From: Glycomyces sp. YM15
GTDB lineage: Bacteria > Actinomycetota > Actinomycetes > Mycobacteriales > Micromonosporaceae
Direction of reading: 5' to 3'
Assembly (NCBI RefSeq): GCF_016918015.1
Contig: NZ_JAERMK010000022.1
Coordinates: forward strand, 62,214-95,775
Length of the DNA: 33,562 nt
Below the pieces are notes generated by a model. That model did not search any database. It had not been told where the DNA came from and saw only the letters and a program-made list of their open reading frames with translations. Of this stretch, positions 17,613-26,031 are shown piece by piece. The position numbers and the translations under genes were made by a program. Each line of letters begins with the position of its first letter. The first letter of the stretch is position 1.

Positions 17613-18416
17613 ATGCGCACGAAGCGCAGAATCATCCTGTCCATCGCCGGCGCCGGTACCCTCGCGGTCTCGGCCTCCATGGCGGCCCTGGCCTGGGGCC
17701 ACGGCTACACCTCCGACCCGCCGAGCCGCTCGGCGCTCTGCGCGGCCGGGGTGGTCTTTGACTGCGGCGCCATCTCCTACGAACCCCAGAGCGTCGAGGG
17801 CCCCAAGGGCTTCCCCGCCGCCGGGCCCGCCGACGGCGAGATCTGCTCCGCCGGGCACGCCGAGTTCGCCGAACTCGACGACCCCCGCGGCGGCGACTGG
17901 CCCACCACCGCAGTCGATCCCGGAACCCAGACCTTCACCTGGACGATGACCGCCCCGCACTCCACCGCGTCCTTCGACTACTACCTCACCGACGACGCCT
18001 ACGACCCGACGAAGCCGCTCACCCGCGACATGCTCGACCTCGAGCCCTTCGCCTCCTTCGCGATGGGCGGCGCCGAACCCGACCACACGATGACCCACGA
18101 CGTGACCCTGCCCGAGCGCAGCGGGCAGCACCTGATCCTCAGCGTCTGGACCATCGCCGACACCGTGAACGCCTTCTACTCCTGCGTCGACGTCGACTTC
18201 GGCGGCGGCGAGGAGACCCCCACGGGCACGCCGACCAGCGGCGCCCCGACCGAGCCTCCCGCCGACTGCGGGGCCTGGGACGCCGCGGCCGTCTACACCG
18301 CCGGGGACACGGTCACCCACAACGGCACCGTCTACCGCGCCGGCTGGTGGACCACCGGCGAAGAGCCGGGCACCACCGGTGAATGGGGCGTCTGGAAGCC
18401 GACCGACGCCTGCTAG
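17613..18416 (+). CDS. Secreted AA10 lytic polysaccharide monooxygenase with CBM5/12
   Basis: This 267-residue secreted copper enzyme oxidatively cleaves crystalline chitin or cellulose. The signal peptide ends at AWG before H30, so the mature protein starts HGYTSDPPSR, with the N-terminal histidine of the copper histidine brace. H116 in TAPHSTASF is the second brace ligand, and F188 in NAFYSC is the probable axial residue. The AA10 domain runs to about 197. A Thr/Pro/Ser-rich linker follows (200-217). The C-terminal 219-267 domain has the AWDAAAVYTAGDTV and YRAGWWTTGEEPG blocks of a CBM5/12 chitin-binding module, which favours chitin as substrate. GGAG lies 8 nt before the ATG. The gene is monocistronic between two strong hairpins. 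Confidence 0.94.
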   Translation: MRTKRRIILSIAGAGTLAVSASMAALAWGHGYTSDPPSRSALCAAGVVFDCGAISYEPQSVEGPKGFPAAGPADGEICSAGHAEFAELDDPRGGDWPTTAVDPGTQTFTWTMTAPHSTASFDYYLTDDAYDPTKPLTRDMLDLEPFASFAMGGAEPDHTMTHDVTLPERSGQHLILSVWTIADTVNAFYSCVDVDFGGGEETPTGTPTSGAPTEPPADCGAWDAAAVYTAGDTVTHNGTVYRAGWWTTGEEPGTTGEWGVWKPTDAC

Positions 18417-18434
18417 AGCGCACCCGTCCGAGAC

Positions 18435-18463
18435 CGGGCCGCCCTGCGCCGCAGGGCGGCCCG
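18435..18463 (+). terminator. Terminator after the LPMO gene
   Basis: A perfect 13-bp stem (18435-18447 CGGGCCGCCCTGC with 18451-18463 GCAGGGCGGCCCG) with a 3-nt loop lies 19 bp after the stop codon. Confidence 0.8.
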
Positions 18464-18506
18464 TGTCGCGCATCTCGCTTGACGCCGCCCCGGCCCTGGC
18501 CTACCC

Positions 18507-18536
18507 TTGACGACGTCCTTGTTCCCGACGTTAGGC
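18507..18536 (+). promoter_or_regulatory. Candidate promoter of the ABC-F gene
   Basis: TTGACG (18507-18512), an 18-bp spacer and TTAGGC (18531-18536) form a plausible promoter. Transcription would begin near 18543, leaving a leader of about 160 nt before the ABC-F ATG. Such a long leader is notable among these short-leader genes. Confidence 0.5.
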
Positions 18537-18658
18537 ACTCACTTGAAGCTCTAGGTCGTAGACATCGCGCCATCACGTCTCTGTGCACGTGACCGGTGTG
18601 TCTTCGATCGAGGGGTGCCTGTTTCCGGGATTCAACACCTTCCGCCGTTTCAGGCGCG

Positions 18659-18709
18659 ATGTCTCTCATCTCGATTCCGTTCAGCATCGACCTGAGAGAG
18701 GTCTCATGA
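18659..18709 (+). CDS. Putative 16-residue leader peptide overlapping the ABC-F start
   Basis: A short ORF encoding MSLISIPFSIDLREVS ends in a TGA that overlaps the ABC-F start as ATGA. It can be extended in frame to a GTG at 18596 (37 residues). It has only a weak CAGG upstream. The ORF spans the hairpin that hides the ABC-F ribosome-binding site, so translating it would open that hairpin. Leader peptides are known for several antibiotic-resistance ABC-F and erm genes. Whether this one is translated is inference. Confidence 0.35.
   Translation: MSLISIPFSIDLREVS
18662..18699 (+). promoter_or_regulatory. Leader hairpin sequestering the ABC-F ribosome-binding site
   Basis: TCTCTCA (18662-18668) pairs with TGAGAGA (18693-18699), and TCGAT (18671-18675) with ATCGA (18686-18690). 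A symmetric 2-nt internal loop separates the stems and the loop is 10 nt. The 3' arm contains almost all of the ribosome-binding sequence GAGAGAGG (18694-18701) of the gene starting at 18706. Confidence 0.5.
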
Positions 18710-20301
18710 CCACCTATATCAACGTTCAACAGCTCCGTTTCCTCTGGCCGGAGGGCGAACGCGTCTTCGACGGGCTCGACGCCGTCTTCTCCGACGGCCG
18801 CACCGCGCTCATCGGCGACAACGGCACCGGCAAATCGACCCTGCTCAAGCTCGTGGCCGGTCTGCTCAAGTCCGAGTCGGGCACGATCTCGGCCTCGGGG
18901 CTCATCGAGTACCTGCCGCAGGAGCTGCCGCTCCGCTTGGGCGACACCGTGTCCGACCTGCTCGGCATCGCCGGGAAACGCCGTGCGCTGGCCGCCATCG
19001 AGGCCGGTGACGTGGACGAGGCCAACTTCAACGTGATCGGCGAGGACTGGGACTTCCTGGACCGCTCCCGCGTGGTCCTCGACGAACTCGGCCTCGACCA
19101 CGTGGGCTTCGACCGCACCGTCGGCACGCTGTCCGGCGGCGAGTCGATGCTCGTGGGCCTGGCCGGCCGCCTCGTCCGACGCCCGGACGTGCTGCTCCTC
19201 GACGAGCCGTCCAACAACCTCGACGGATCGGCGAGAAAGCGCCTGTACCAGGCGATCCGGCGCTTCAACGGCACCCTCGTGGTCGTCAGCCACGACCGGG
19301 CGCTGCTGGAGCACGTGGACGCCGTCGCCGAACTCTACAAGGGACGAATCCGCGTCTTCGAGGGCAACTACAGCGTCTACGAGCAGGCCATCGAGGCCGA
19401 GCAGGAGGCCGCCGCGCGCGCCGTGCGCGACGCCAAGCAGGACCTCACCCGCCAGAAGAAGGAGCTCATCGCCGCCCGCAGCCAGAACGACAAGGGCGCC
19501 TCGTCGTGGCGCCGCGAGCAGGCGCGCGGGGGCACGCCGAAGATCCTGCTCAACGCCAAGAAGAACGCCGGTGAGGTCTCCTCCGCCAAGCTGCTCAACG
19601 CCAAGCTCGAGGACGTGGCCGAAGCCCGCGACCGGCTCGACGAAGCGGAGGAGAGCCTGCGCGACGACGGCGGGATCCACATCGACCTGCCCGAGACCAA
19701 CGTCTCCACCCACCGCGACATCGCGATCATCAAGGGGCTCAAAGTGAGCGACCTGTACGGAGACGGCCTCGGGCTGCACCTGCGCGGTCCCGAGCGGGTC
19801 GCGGTCACCGGCGACAACGGCGCGGGCAAGACCACGCTGCTGCGCGCGATAGCCGATGCCGCCCGCGTCCCGCACGGGTTCCTCACCCAGCGGCTGGAAC
19901 TGCTCGACGACGACGCGAGCGTGCTCGACAACGTGCGCGCGAAAGCCCCCGACGCCGCAGAGAAGGTCCTGCGGACCCGCCTGGCCCGCTTCGGAATGCG
20001 CCGCGACGCGGTCTTCCAGCTCGTCTCGACCCTCTCCGGCGGCCAGCGCCTGCGGGCGGCCCTCGCCACGGTCCTGTCATCGCAGCCCGCGCCGCAACTG
20101 CTGCTGCTCGACGAGCCGACGAACAACCTCGACATGAGCTCGATCCGGCAGCTCCAGCAGGCGCTCACGGCCTTCCAAGGCGCGCTCGTGGTCGTGAGCC
20201 ACGACGAGGCGTTCCTCGACGGCCTGGGCCTCACCCGCCGGGTGGAGCTGACGCGCGGCGAGGGGATCGCCGTCGACGTGCCGGTGGCGGCCGCCGTGTG
20301 A
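18706..20301 (+). CDS. ABC-F family ATPase (ribosome-associated, possible antibiotic-resistance type)
   Basis: The 531-residue cytosolic protein has two ABC ATPase domains and no membrane segments, as in the ABC-F family, which acts on the ribosomal E site. Domain 1 has GDNGTGKST (37-45), TLSGGES and LLLDEPSNNLD. Domain 2 has GDNGAGKTT, TLSGGQ and LLLDEPTNNLD. Between them lies a charged helical linker (about residues 226-325, with KKELIAARS and KNAGEVSSAKLLNAKL). This linker is the part that reaches toward the peptidyl-transferase centre. Short two-domain actinobacterial ABC-Fs include macrolide, lincosamide and streptogramin resistance factors, but housekeeping members look similar, so resistance is only a possibility. 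The ATG has GAGAGAGG upstream, buried in a hairpin. A leader of about 160 nt and a short overlapping ORF suggest translation-dependent control. Confidence 0.9.
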   Translation: MTTYINVQQLRFLWPEGERVFDGLDAVFSDGRTALIGDNGTGKSTLLKLVAGLLKSESGTISASGLIEYLPQELPLRLGDTVSDLLGIAGKRRALAAIEAGDVDEANFNVIGEDWDFLDRSRVVLDELGLDHVGFDRTVGTLSGGESMLVGLAGRLVRRPDVLLLDEPSNNLDGSARKRLYQAIRRFNGTLVVVSHDRALLEHVDAVAELYKGRIRVFEGNYSVYEQAIEAEQEAAARAVRDAKQDLTRQKKELIAARSQNDKGASSWRREQARGGTPKILLNAKKNAGEVSSAKLLNAKLEDVAEARDRLDEAEESLRDDGGIHIDLPETNVSTHRDIAIIKGLKVSDLYGDGLGLHLRGPERVAVTGDNGAGKTTLLRAIADAARVPHGFLTQRLELLDDDASVLDNVRAKAPDAAEKVLRTRLARFGMRRDAVFQLVSTLSGGQRLRAALATVLSSQPAPQLLLLDEPTNNLDMSSIRQLQQALTAFQGALVVVSHDEAFLDGLGLTRRVELTRGEGIAVDVPVAAAV

Positions 20302-20304
20302 GCC

Positions 20305-20339
20305 GCGGCGGTCGTGTCCACGCCGGACACGGCCGCCGC
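20305..20339 (+). terminator. Terminator after the ABC-F gene
   Basis: A 15-bp stem (20305-20319 with 20325-20339) with one G-U pair and an ACGCC loop starts 4 bp beyond the stop codon. Confidence 0.75.
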
Positions 20340-20399
20340 AATCCCGCGGCGGCGCCACCCTCGGACCGATACTGGGTTCGCCACTGACGAAGGAGCGCC

Positions 20400-20903
20400 A
20401 TGTCGATCCGAGCCCTGACCGCCGCCGCGGTCGTCCTGACCGGAGCCCTCGCGGGCTGCGGCGGCGAGGACCCCACGAGTGACGACCTGGGCGGGGCCTG
20501 GACCGCCGCGCTCGATGTGACGACCGCGTGGAGCGAGATCGCCCCACGGGCGACCGGCACCGCCGACGTCTCCTCGGTCGGCAGCACCTCGGTGCGGCTC
20601 GCCGTCACCGGCCTCGCGGCCGCTGCCGAGTACACGGCGCACGTCCACGACGGCGGATGCGACGAGGACCCGCCCGGCGGCGGTCACTGGCTCGCCGACC
20701 CCGGCGGCGAGGACGCGGCCGGGAACATCATCGAGCTGTCCTTCACGACCTCGGAGTCGGGCGTCGGCTCGGCCACGGTCTCGAGCGACCTCGTTCCCGA
20801 CGACCGTGCCAAGAGCGTCGTCGTCCACGCCCCGGAGGCCCTCGCCGCTTCGGAGGGCGCGGACTCCGACCGGGTGCTCTGCGGGGACCTCGAGGCCGAC
20901 TGA
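20400..20903 (+). CDS. SodC-like lipoprotein retaining copper but not zinc ligands
   Basis: The 167-residue protein has a lipoprotein signal with lipobox LAGC (C20) and a Cu/Zn superoxide dismutase-like domain. H81 and H83 (HVHDGGC), H96 (GGGHW) and H143 (VVVHAPE) sit where the four copper ligands belong. C87 and C161 match the conserved disulfide. R158, three residues before C161 (RVLCGDL), matches the catalytic arginine. The segment between H96 and H143 contains no histidine, so the two other zinc histidines are absent. This suggests a copper-only enzyme, or a SOD-fold protein with altered chemistry. It would be anchored on the outer face of the membrane. GGAG lies 4 nt before the ATG. It is monocistronic. 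Confidence 0.82.
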   Translation: MSIRALTAAAVVLTGALAGCGGEDPTSDDLGGAWTAALDVTTAWSEIAPRATGTADVSSVGSTSVRLAVTGLAAAAEYTAHVHDGGCDEDPPGGGHWLADPGGEDAAGNIIELSFTTSESGVGSATVSSDLVPDDRAKSVVVHAPEALAASEGADSDRVLCGDLEAD

Positions 20904-20938
20904 CCGGTCCCGGTCACTGCGGGGCTTAATGGATGGCG

Positions 20939-20957
20939 CGCGGGCGGGCCGCCCGCG
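20939..20957 (+). terminator. Short GC hairpin between the SOD-like gene and hrpA
   Basis: CGCGGGCG (20939-20946) pairs with CGCCCGCG (20950-20957) across a 3-nt loop, 36 bp after the SOD-like stop. It abuts a possible hrpA -10 (TATCCT, 20958-20963). Confidence 0.5.
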
Positions 20958-20974
20958 TATCCTTGACGATCGTC

Positions 20975-23900
20975 ATGCCCAGCAGCGTCCCTGAATCCCG
21001 CACCAGCCTGCGCGAGCGCGTCTTCGCCCTGCGTACGGCCGATCAGCGTGCGCTGCGCCGCCGCCTGCGCGAGGCCCGCGAACTCGAAGGCCCGGCCCGC
21101 TCCGAGGCCTTCGCGAAGCTCGAGGCCGAGGTCGAGCGGAAGGAGGCGGCGCTGGCGGCCCGCGCCGCGGGCGTGCCGAAGATCGTCTACCCCGAAGCGC
21201 TGCCGGTGTCGCAGCGCAAGGACGACATCCTCGAGGCGATCCGCGACAACCAGGTCGTGATCATCGCCGGCGAGACCGGCTCGGGCAAGACCACGCAGAT
21301 CCCGAAGATCTGCCTCGAACTCGGCCGCGGGGTCCGCGGCATGATCGGGCACACGCAGCCGCGGCGGATCGCCGCCCGCGCGGTGGCCGAGCGCATCGCC
21401 GACGAGCTGGGGTCGCCGCTCGGGGAGGCCGTGGGCTGGAAGGTCCGCTTCACCGACCAGGTGTCGGACCGCAGCTACGTCAAACTGATGACCGACGGCA
21501 TCCTGCTCACCGAGATCCAGCACGACCGGCTCCTGAGCGCCTACGACACGATCATCATCGACGAGGCGCACGAGCGCAGCCTCAACATCGACTTCATCCT
21601 CGGCTGCCTGCGGCAGATCCTCCCCAAGCGCCCCGACCTCAAGGTCATCGTCACCTCCGCCACCATCGACCCCGAGCGCTTCGCCAACCACTTCGCCTCG
21701 CCTGACGGCCCGGCCCCGATCCTCGAGGTCTCCGGCCGCACCTACCCCGTCGAGATCCGGTACCGGCCCCTCCGCAACGAGGACGGCGAGGAGCAGCGCG
21801 ACCAGACCGACGGCATCCTCGACGCCGTCAACGAACTCGGCCGCGTCGGCGACGGCGACATCCTCGTCTTCCTCTCCGGCGAGCAGGAGATCCGCGACAC
21901 CGCCGACGCCCTCGAGAAGGCCAAACTCCGCCACACCGAGATCGTCCCGCTCTACGCCCGGCTCTCCGCGCAGGAGCAGCACCGCGTCTTCTCCTCCCAC
22001 AGCGGCCGCCGCATCATCCTCTCCACCAACGTCGCCGAGACCTCCCTGACCGTGCCGGGCATCCGGTACGTCATCGACGCCGGGTACGCGCGCATCTCCC
22101 GCTACTCCGCCCGCACCAAGGTCCAGCGGCTCCCCATCGAGGCCATCAGCCAGGCCAGCGCCAACCAGCGCGCCGGCCGCTGCGGCCGCGTCGCCGAAGG
22201 CGTCTGCATCCGCCTCTACTCCGAGGACGACTTCAACGCGCGGCCCGAGTTCACCGACGCGGAGATCCTGCGCACCAACCTCGCCAGCGTCATCCTGCAG
22301 ATGACCGCCGCGAAGCTCGGCCGCGTCGAGACCTTCCCGTTCGTCGACGCCCCCGACTCGCGGAACATCAAGGACGGCATGGACCTCCTGGTGGAACTCG
22401 GCGCGCTCGAGGACGTGCGCGGCGGCGAGCGGCGTCTGACGAAGGCCGGACGCGACATCGCGCGCCTGCCCATCGACCCCCGCCTGGCCCGCATGATCCT
22501 CCAGGCCCAGCACGAGGGCTGCGTCCACGCCGTCGCCGTCATCACCGCCGCGATGTCCATCCAGGACCCGAAGGAGCGCCCGGCGGACAAGCGCGCCCAA
22601 GCCGACCAGTCCCACGCGCGCTTCAACGACCCCGACTCCGACTTCTCGGCGTTCCTGAACCTCTGGCGCTACCTCGAGGACGAACGCCGTGGCCGCTCCT
22701 CGAGCGCGTTCCGGCGCATGTGCAAACAGGAATACCTGCACTACCTGCGCATCCGCGAATGGCAGGACCTGGTGCGACAGATCCTCGGCGTCCTCAAGAG
22801 CCTCAAGATCCCGATCGAATCCCCCGACACCACCCCCGACCCCAAGCGCGTCCACACCGCGCTCCTGGCCGGGCTCCTCTCGCACATCGGCGTCAAAGAG
22901 GCCGACACCCGCGAATACCTCGGAGGGCGAGGCGCCAAGTTCGCGATCTTCCCCGGCTCGGGCCTCGCCAAGAAGCAGCCGCGCTGGGTCGTCGCCGGGG
23001 AGCTCGTCGAGACGAGCCGCCTGTGGGGCCGCGTGTGCGCCAAGATCGAACCCGAATGGGTCGAACCACTCGCCGAGCACCTCAGCAAGCGCACCTACTC
23101 CGAACCGCACTGGTCGAAGAAGGCCGGAGCCGTGCTCGCGTTCGAACGCGTCACGCTCTACGGCGTCCCGATCGTCGCCCGCCGCAAGGTCAACTTCGGA
23201 CGCATCGACGTCGAGACCAGCCGTGAACTCTTCATCCGCCACGCCCTCGTCCAAGCCGAATGGGACACCCACCACAAGTTCCTGGCGCGGAACCTCGCCA
23301 AGATCAGCGAGGTCGAAGACCTCGAGAACCGGGTGCGCCAGCGCGGACTCCTCGCCGACGAGCAGACCCTCTTCGACTTCTACGACGAACGCCTCCCGGC
23401 CGACATCGTCTCCGGCCGCCACTTCGACGCCTGGTGGAAGAAGGAGAAGGACAAGACCCTCCTCGACTTCGACGAGCAGCTCCTCCTCGGCGACCGCGCC
23501 GAAAGCGTCGCCGCCGACTCCTACCCCGAGGTCTGGACCTCCGAAGGCGCCGACCTCGAACTCGACTACGAGTTCGAACCCGGCTCCGCCCGCGACGGCG
23601 TCACCGTCGCCGTCCCCCTCCCGGCCCTCCCGCAGCTCGACCAGGACGCCTTCACCTGGCAGGTCCCGGGCCTGCGCGCCGAGTTCGCCGAAGCGCTCAT
23701 CAAGAGCCTCCCGAAGTCCCTGCGCCGCAGCTTCGTGCCCGCCCCCGACTTCGCGAAGGCCGCCGTCGCCCGCATGGCCCCCGCCCCGGGCCGCCCCATG
23801 ATGGCCGCGCTCGCCGACACGCTCAAGTCGATGACGAACGTGCACGTCCCCGAGGACGCCTTCGACCTCGCCAAGGTCCCCGGGCACCTCCTCGTCACCT

Positions 23901-24868
23901 TCCAGGTCAAGGACGAGGACGGCAAGGTCCTCGCCGAAGGCAAGGAGCTCGGCGCCCTCCAGCGCCAGCTCGCCCCCAAGACCCGGGAGGTCGCGTCCGA
24001 GGCCTTCGAACTCGAACGCACCGGCCTCAAGACCTGGGACTTCGAGTCCCTGCCGAAGCTCCACGAGACCCCGCGCAAGGGCTACACCGCGAAGGCCTAT
24101 CCGGCCCTCGTGGACGAAGGCGGCAGCGTCGGCGTCAAGGCCTTCCCCGACCCCGGGACGCAGGCCGCGAACATGTGGGCCGGCACCCGCCGGCTGCTGC
24201 GCCTGAACTGCCCCGACCCGCGCTTGAAGACCGTGCTGACGCAGAGGGAGCAGCTCGCGCTGGCGACCGGCCCGTATGCGAATGTCGATGCGCTGCTCGC
24301 CGACTGCGTGCGCACGGTGCTCGACAAGGTGCTCATCGAAGGCGGCGGCCCGGCCTGGGACCGAGAGGGTTTCGAGGCGCTGTTGAAGCGCGCGAAGCCC
24401 GAGGTCGCGGGCGAGTCCGCCGCTGTGGCCCGCAAGGCCGCGGCGGTGCTGACGGAGGCTCGCGAGGCGTCCCGCCTCCTTGAGGGCAAGTTCGCCCTGA
24501 ACGTGCTCCCCGCGTTGAGCGACATGCGCCGCCAGCTCGAAGGGCTCGTCGGTGGGGACGGCTTCGTCGGCTCGACCGGCTGGTGGCGCCTCGACGACCT
24601 GCTCCGCTACGTGAAGGCCATCGGCTTCCGCGCCGAGCGCGCGGTCGCCGACGTCGCGGGGGACCAGGGGAAGATGGCCGTGATCCAGTCCCTCGAGGCC
24701 GAACGGGACGCGCTGGCGCGCGCCCGTCCCGCCGCACTGCGCTCGGGCGAGGGCCGCGAGGTCCGCTGGATGCTCGAAGAGCTGCGCGTGAGCTTCTTCG
24801 CCCAGCAGCTCGGCACCCGCTACCAGGTGAGCGAGAAGCGCATCAGGAAGCTCCTGCAGACCCTCTAA
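20975..24868 (+). CDS. hrpA: HrpA-family DEAH-box ATP-dependent RNA helicase
   Basis: This 1297-residue DEAH/RHA helicase belongs to the HrpA group, which unwinds RNA and in E. coli helps resolve stalled or collided ribosomes. Motifs are GETGSGKTTQIP (99-110), DEAH at 196-199, VTSATID, and QRAGRCGRV of motif VI. A helicase-associated/OB region and a long C-terminal DUF3418-type region complete the normal HrpA length. The in-frame ATG at 20933 is less likely because it falls within and before the hairpin. I chose ATG 20975: a TATCCT box ends 11 nt before it, so the mRNA would have a leader of only about 5 nt or none, and no ribosome-binding site is visible. A long open frame on the opposite strand is a GC artefact. 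Confidence 0.94.
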   Translation: MPSSVPESRTSLRERVFALRTADQRALRRRLREARELEGPARSEAFAKLEAEVERKEAALAARAAGVPKIVYPEALPVSQRKDDILEAIRDNQVVIIAGETGSGKTTQIPKICLELGRGVRGMIGHTQPRRIAARAVAERIADELGSPLGEAVGWKVRFTDQVSDRSYVKLMTDGILLTEIQHDRLLSAYDTIIIDEAHERSLNIDFILGCLRQILPKRPDLKVIVTSATIDPERFANHFASPDGPAPILEVSGRTYPVEIRYRPLRNEDGEEQRDQTDGILDAVNELGRVGDGDILVFLSGEQEIRDTADALEKAKLRHTEIVPLYARLSAQEQHRVFSSHSGRRIILSTNVAETSLTVPGIRYVIDAGYARISRYSARTKVQRLPIEAISQASANQRAGRCGRVAEGVCIRLYSEDDFNARPEFTDAEILRTNLASVILQMTAAKLGRVETFPFVDAPDSRNIKDGMDLLVELGALEDVRGGERRLTKAGRDIARLPIDPRLARMILQAQHEGCVHAVAVITAAMSIQDPKERPADKRAQADQSHARFNDPDSDFSAFLNLWRYLEDERRGRSSSAFRRMCKQEYLHYLRIREWQDLVRQILGVLKSLKIPIESPDTTPDPKRVHTALLAGLLSHIGVKEADTREYLGGRGAKFAIFPGSGLAKKQPRWVVAGELVETSRLWGRVCAKIEPEWVEPLAEHLSKRTYSEPHWSKKAGAVLAFERVTLYGVPIVARRKVNFGRIDVETSRELFIRHALVQAEWDTHHKFLARNLAKISEVEDLENRVRQRGLLADEQTLFDFYDERLPADIVSGRHFDAWWKKEKDKTLLDFDEQLLLGDRAESVAADSYPEVWTSEGADLELDYEFEPGSARDGVTVAVPLPALPQLDQDAFTWQVPGLRAEFAEALIKSLPKSLRRSFVPAPDFAKAAVARMAPAPGRPMMAALADTLKSMTNVHVPEDAFDLAKVPGHLLVTFQVKDEDGKVLAEGKELGALQRQLAPKTREVASEAFELERTGLKTWDFESLPKLHETPRKGYTAKAYPALVDEGGSVGVKAFPDPGTQAANMWAGTRRLLRLNCPDPRLKTVLTQREQLALATGPYANVDALLADCVRTVLDKVLIEGGGPAWDREGFEALLKRAKPEVAGESAAVARKAAAVLTEAREASRLLEGKFALNVLPALSDMRRQLEGLVGGDGFVGSTGWWRLDDLLRYVKAIGFRAERAVADVAGDQGKMAVIQSLEAERDALARARPAALRSGEGREVRWMLEELRVSFFAQQLGTRYQVSEKRIRKLLQTL

Positions 24869-24958
24869 AGAGTATTCACGCGCGCGTTGTCACACCTCGG
24901 GTGCATGATCGAACTCCGGTGTACGCCGCGCACGGTACGGCGAACACCACCACAAAGG

Positions 24959-24988
24959 TGATGTCACAAACGCATCAATATGACATCA
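24959..24988 (+). promoter_or_regulatory. 8-bp inverted repeat upstream of the DrrAB-type genes, candidate operator
   Basis: TGATGTCA (24959-24966) and TGACATCA (24981-24988) are exact reverse complements 14 bp apart, in an AT-richer patch about 65-95 bp before the GTG at 25054. This is the right place for a TetR or PadR-type repressor, but no regulator gene is adjacent. Confidence 0.45.
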
Positions 24989-25053
24989 TGATCTCGGGCG
25001 CACGCCCGGAAACCAGAACCCTTCCACACGACACCACTCCGAAGGAGGACGAA

Positions 25054-26031
25054 GTGTCGCAAGACAACGCCATCGAAACCGAGGGCCTGACCAAGCACTT
25101 CGGCGATCTCGTCGCCCTCGACCAGGTCGACCTCGCGGCCCGGACCGGGACCGTGCTCGGCGTCCTCGGCCCCAACGGCGCGGGCAAGACCACCATGGTC
25201 CGCATGCTCGCCACCCTCTCCGAACCCACGGCCGGGACCGCCCGCGTCGGCGGCTACGACATCGTCAAGGACGGCGCGCAGGTGCGCACGTTCATCGGCC
25301 TCACCGGCCAGTTCGCCGGCGTCGACGAGCTGCTCACCGGCGAGGAGAACCTGCGGTTCATCGGGCGTCTGCTCGGCATGCCCACCCGGGACGCCAAGGC
25401 CCGTGCGCGTGAGCTCCTCGCCCAGTTCAACCTCTCCGACGCCGCCGAGAAGCCCGCGAAGGCCTACTCCGGCGGCATGCGGCGCCGCCTCGACCTGGCC
25501 GCGAGCCTGGTGGGCCGGCCCCGGATCCTCTTCCTCGACGAACCGACCACGGGACTCGACCCGCGCGCCCGCGGCGAGCTGTGGGGACTCGTGCGCGGCC
25601 TGGTCGCCGACGGCACCACCGTCCTGCTCACCACGCAGTACCTCGAGGAGGCCGACCAGCTCGCCCACGAGATCGCCGTGATCGACCACGGCAAGGTCAT
25701 CGCCACCGGCACGCCGACGCAGCTCAAGGCGAAGATCGGCGGTCAGAGCCTGCGCATCCAGCCCGAGGAGCACGCCCGGCTCGAGGCCGTGCGCGGCCTC
25801 GTCGCCGAGCGCTTCCCCGAGCTCGAACCCATGGTCGAGGCCGGGGCGATCACCGTCGGCGTCAACGACGACGGCATCATGCCGGCGCTCGCCGCCGACC
25901 TCCGCGACCGCGGCATCGCGCTCACCGAGTTCCACCTCGGTCTCTCCAGCCTCGACGAGGTCTTCCTGACCCTCACCGGCCGCCGCACCGAGACCGACGC
26001 CGCCGCCGAGAACGAGGAGCCCGCGAAATGA
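25054..26031 (+). CDS. DrrA-type ABC transporter ATP-binding protein
   Basis: The 325-residue ATPase of a DrrAB-like (ABC-2) exporter carries GPNGAGKTT (Walker A, 39-47), AYSGGMRRRLDLA (signature) and LFLDEPTTGLD (Walker B). The extra C-terminal domain of about 100 residues ending in SLDEVFLTLTGR is typical of the DrrA drug-resistance family. It powers the permease encoded next, with which it overlaps by ATGA. The GTG start has AAGGAGG 5 nt upstream. The DrrA family exports anthracyclines, other drugs and lipids, so the substrate cannot be told. No biosynthetic genes are near. An inverted repeat upstream suggests repressor control. Confidence 0.93.
   Translation: MSQDNAIETEGLTKHFGDLVALDQVDLAARTGTVLGVLGPNGAGKTTMVRMLATLSEPTAGTARVGGYDIVKDGAQVRTFIGLTGQFAGVDELLTGEENLRFIGRLLGMPTRDAKARARELLAQFNLSDAAEKPAKAYSGGMRRRLDLAASLVGRPRILFLDEPTTGLDPRARGELWGLVRGLVADGTTVLLTTQYLEEADQLAHEIAVIDHGKVIATGTPTQLKAKIGGQSLRIQPEEHARLEAVRGLVAERFPELEPMVEAGAITVGVNDDGIMPALAADLRDRGIALTEFHLGLSSLDEVFLTLTGRRTETDAAAENEEPAK

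Noticed and set aside
18583..18705. In-frame GTG extension of the ABC-F protein by 41 residues
   Set aside because: The extension has no ribosome-binding site and no resemblance to ABC-F N-termini, and MTTYINVQQL at 18706 is the expected start.
20901..20916. Small dyad TGACCGG/CCGGTCA at the SOD-like stop codon
   Set aside because: The loop would be only 2 nt and the repeat overlaps the stop. The nearby hairpin at 20939-20957 is a better terminator.
20684..24064. 1126-codon open frame on the minus strand opposite hrpA
   Set aside because: It lies fully antisense to a clear HrpA helicase, has a low-complexity Val/Leu/Gly/Asp/Glu composition, no domain, and arises from the high GC content at third positions.
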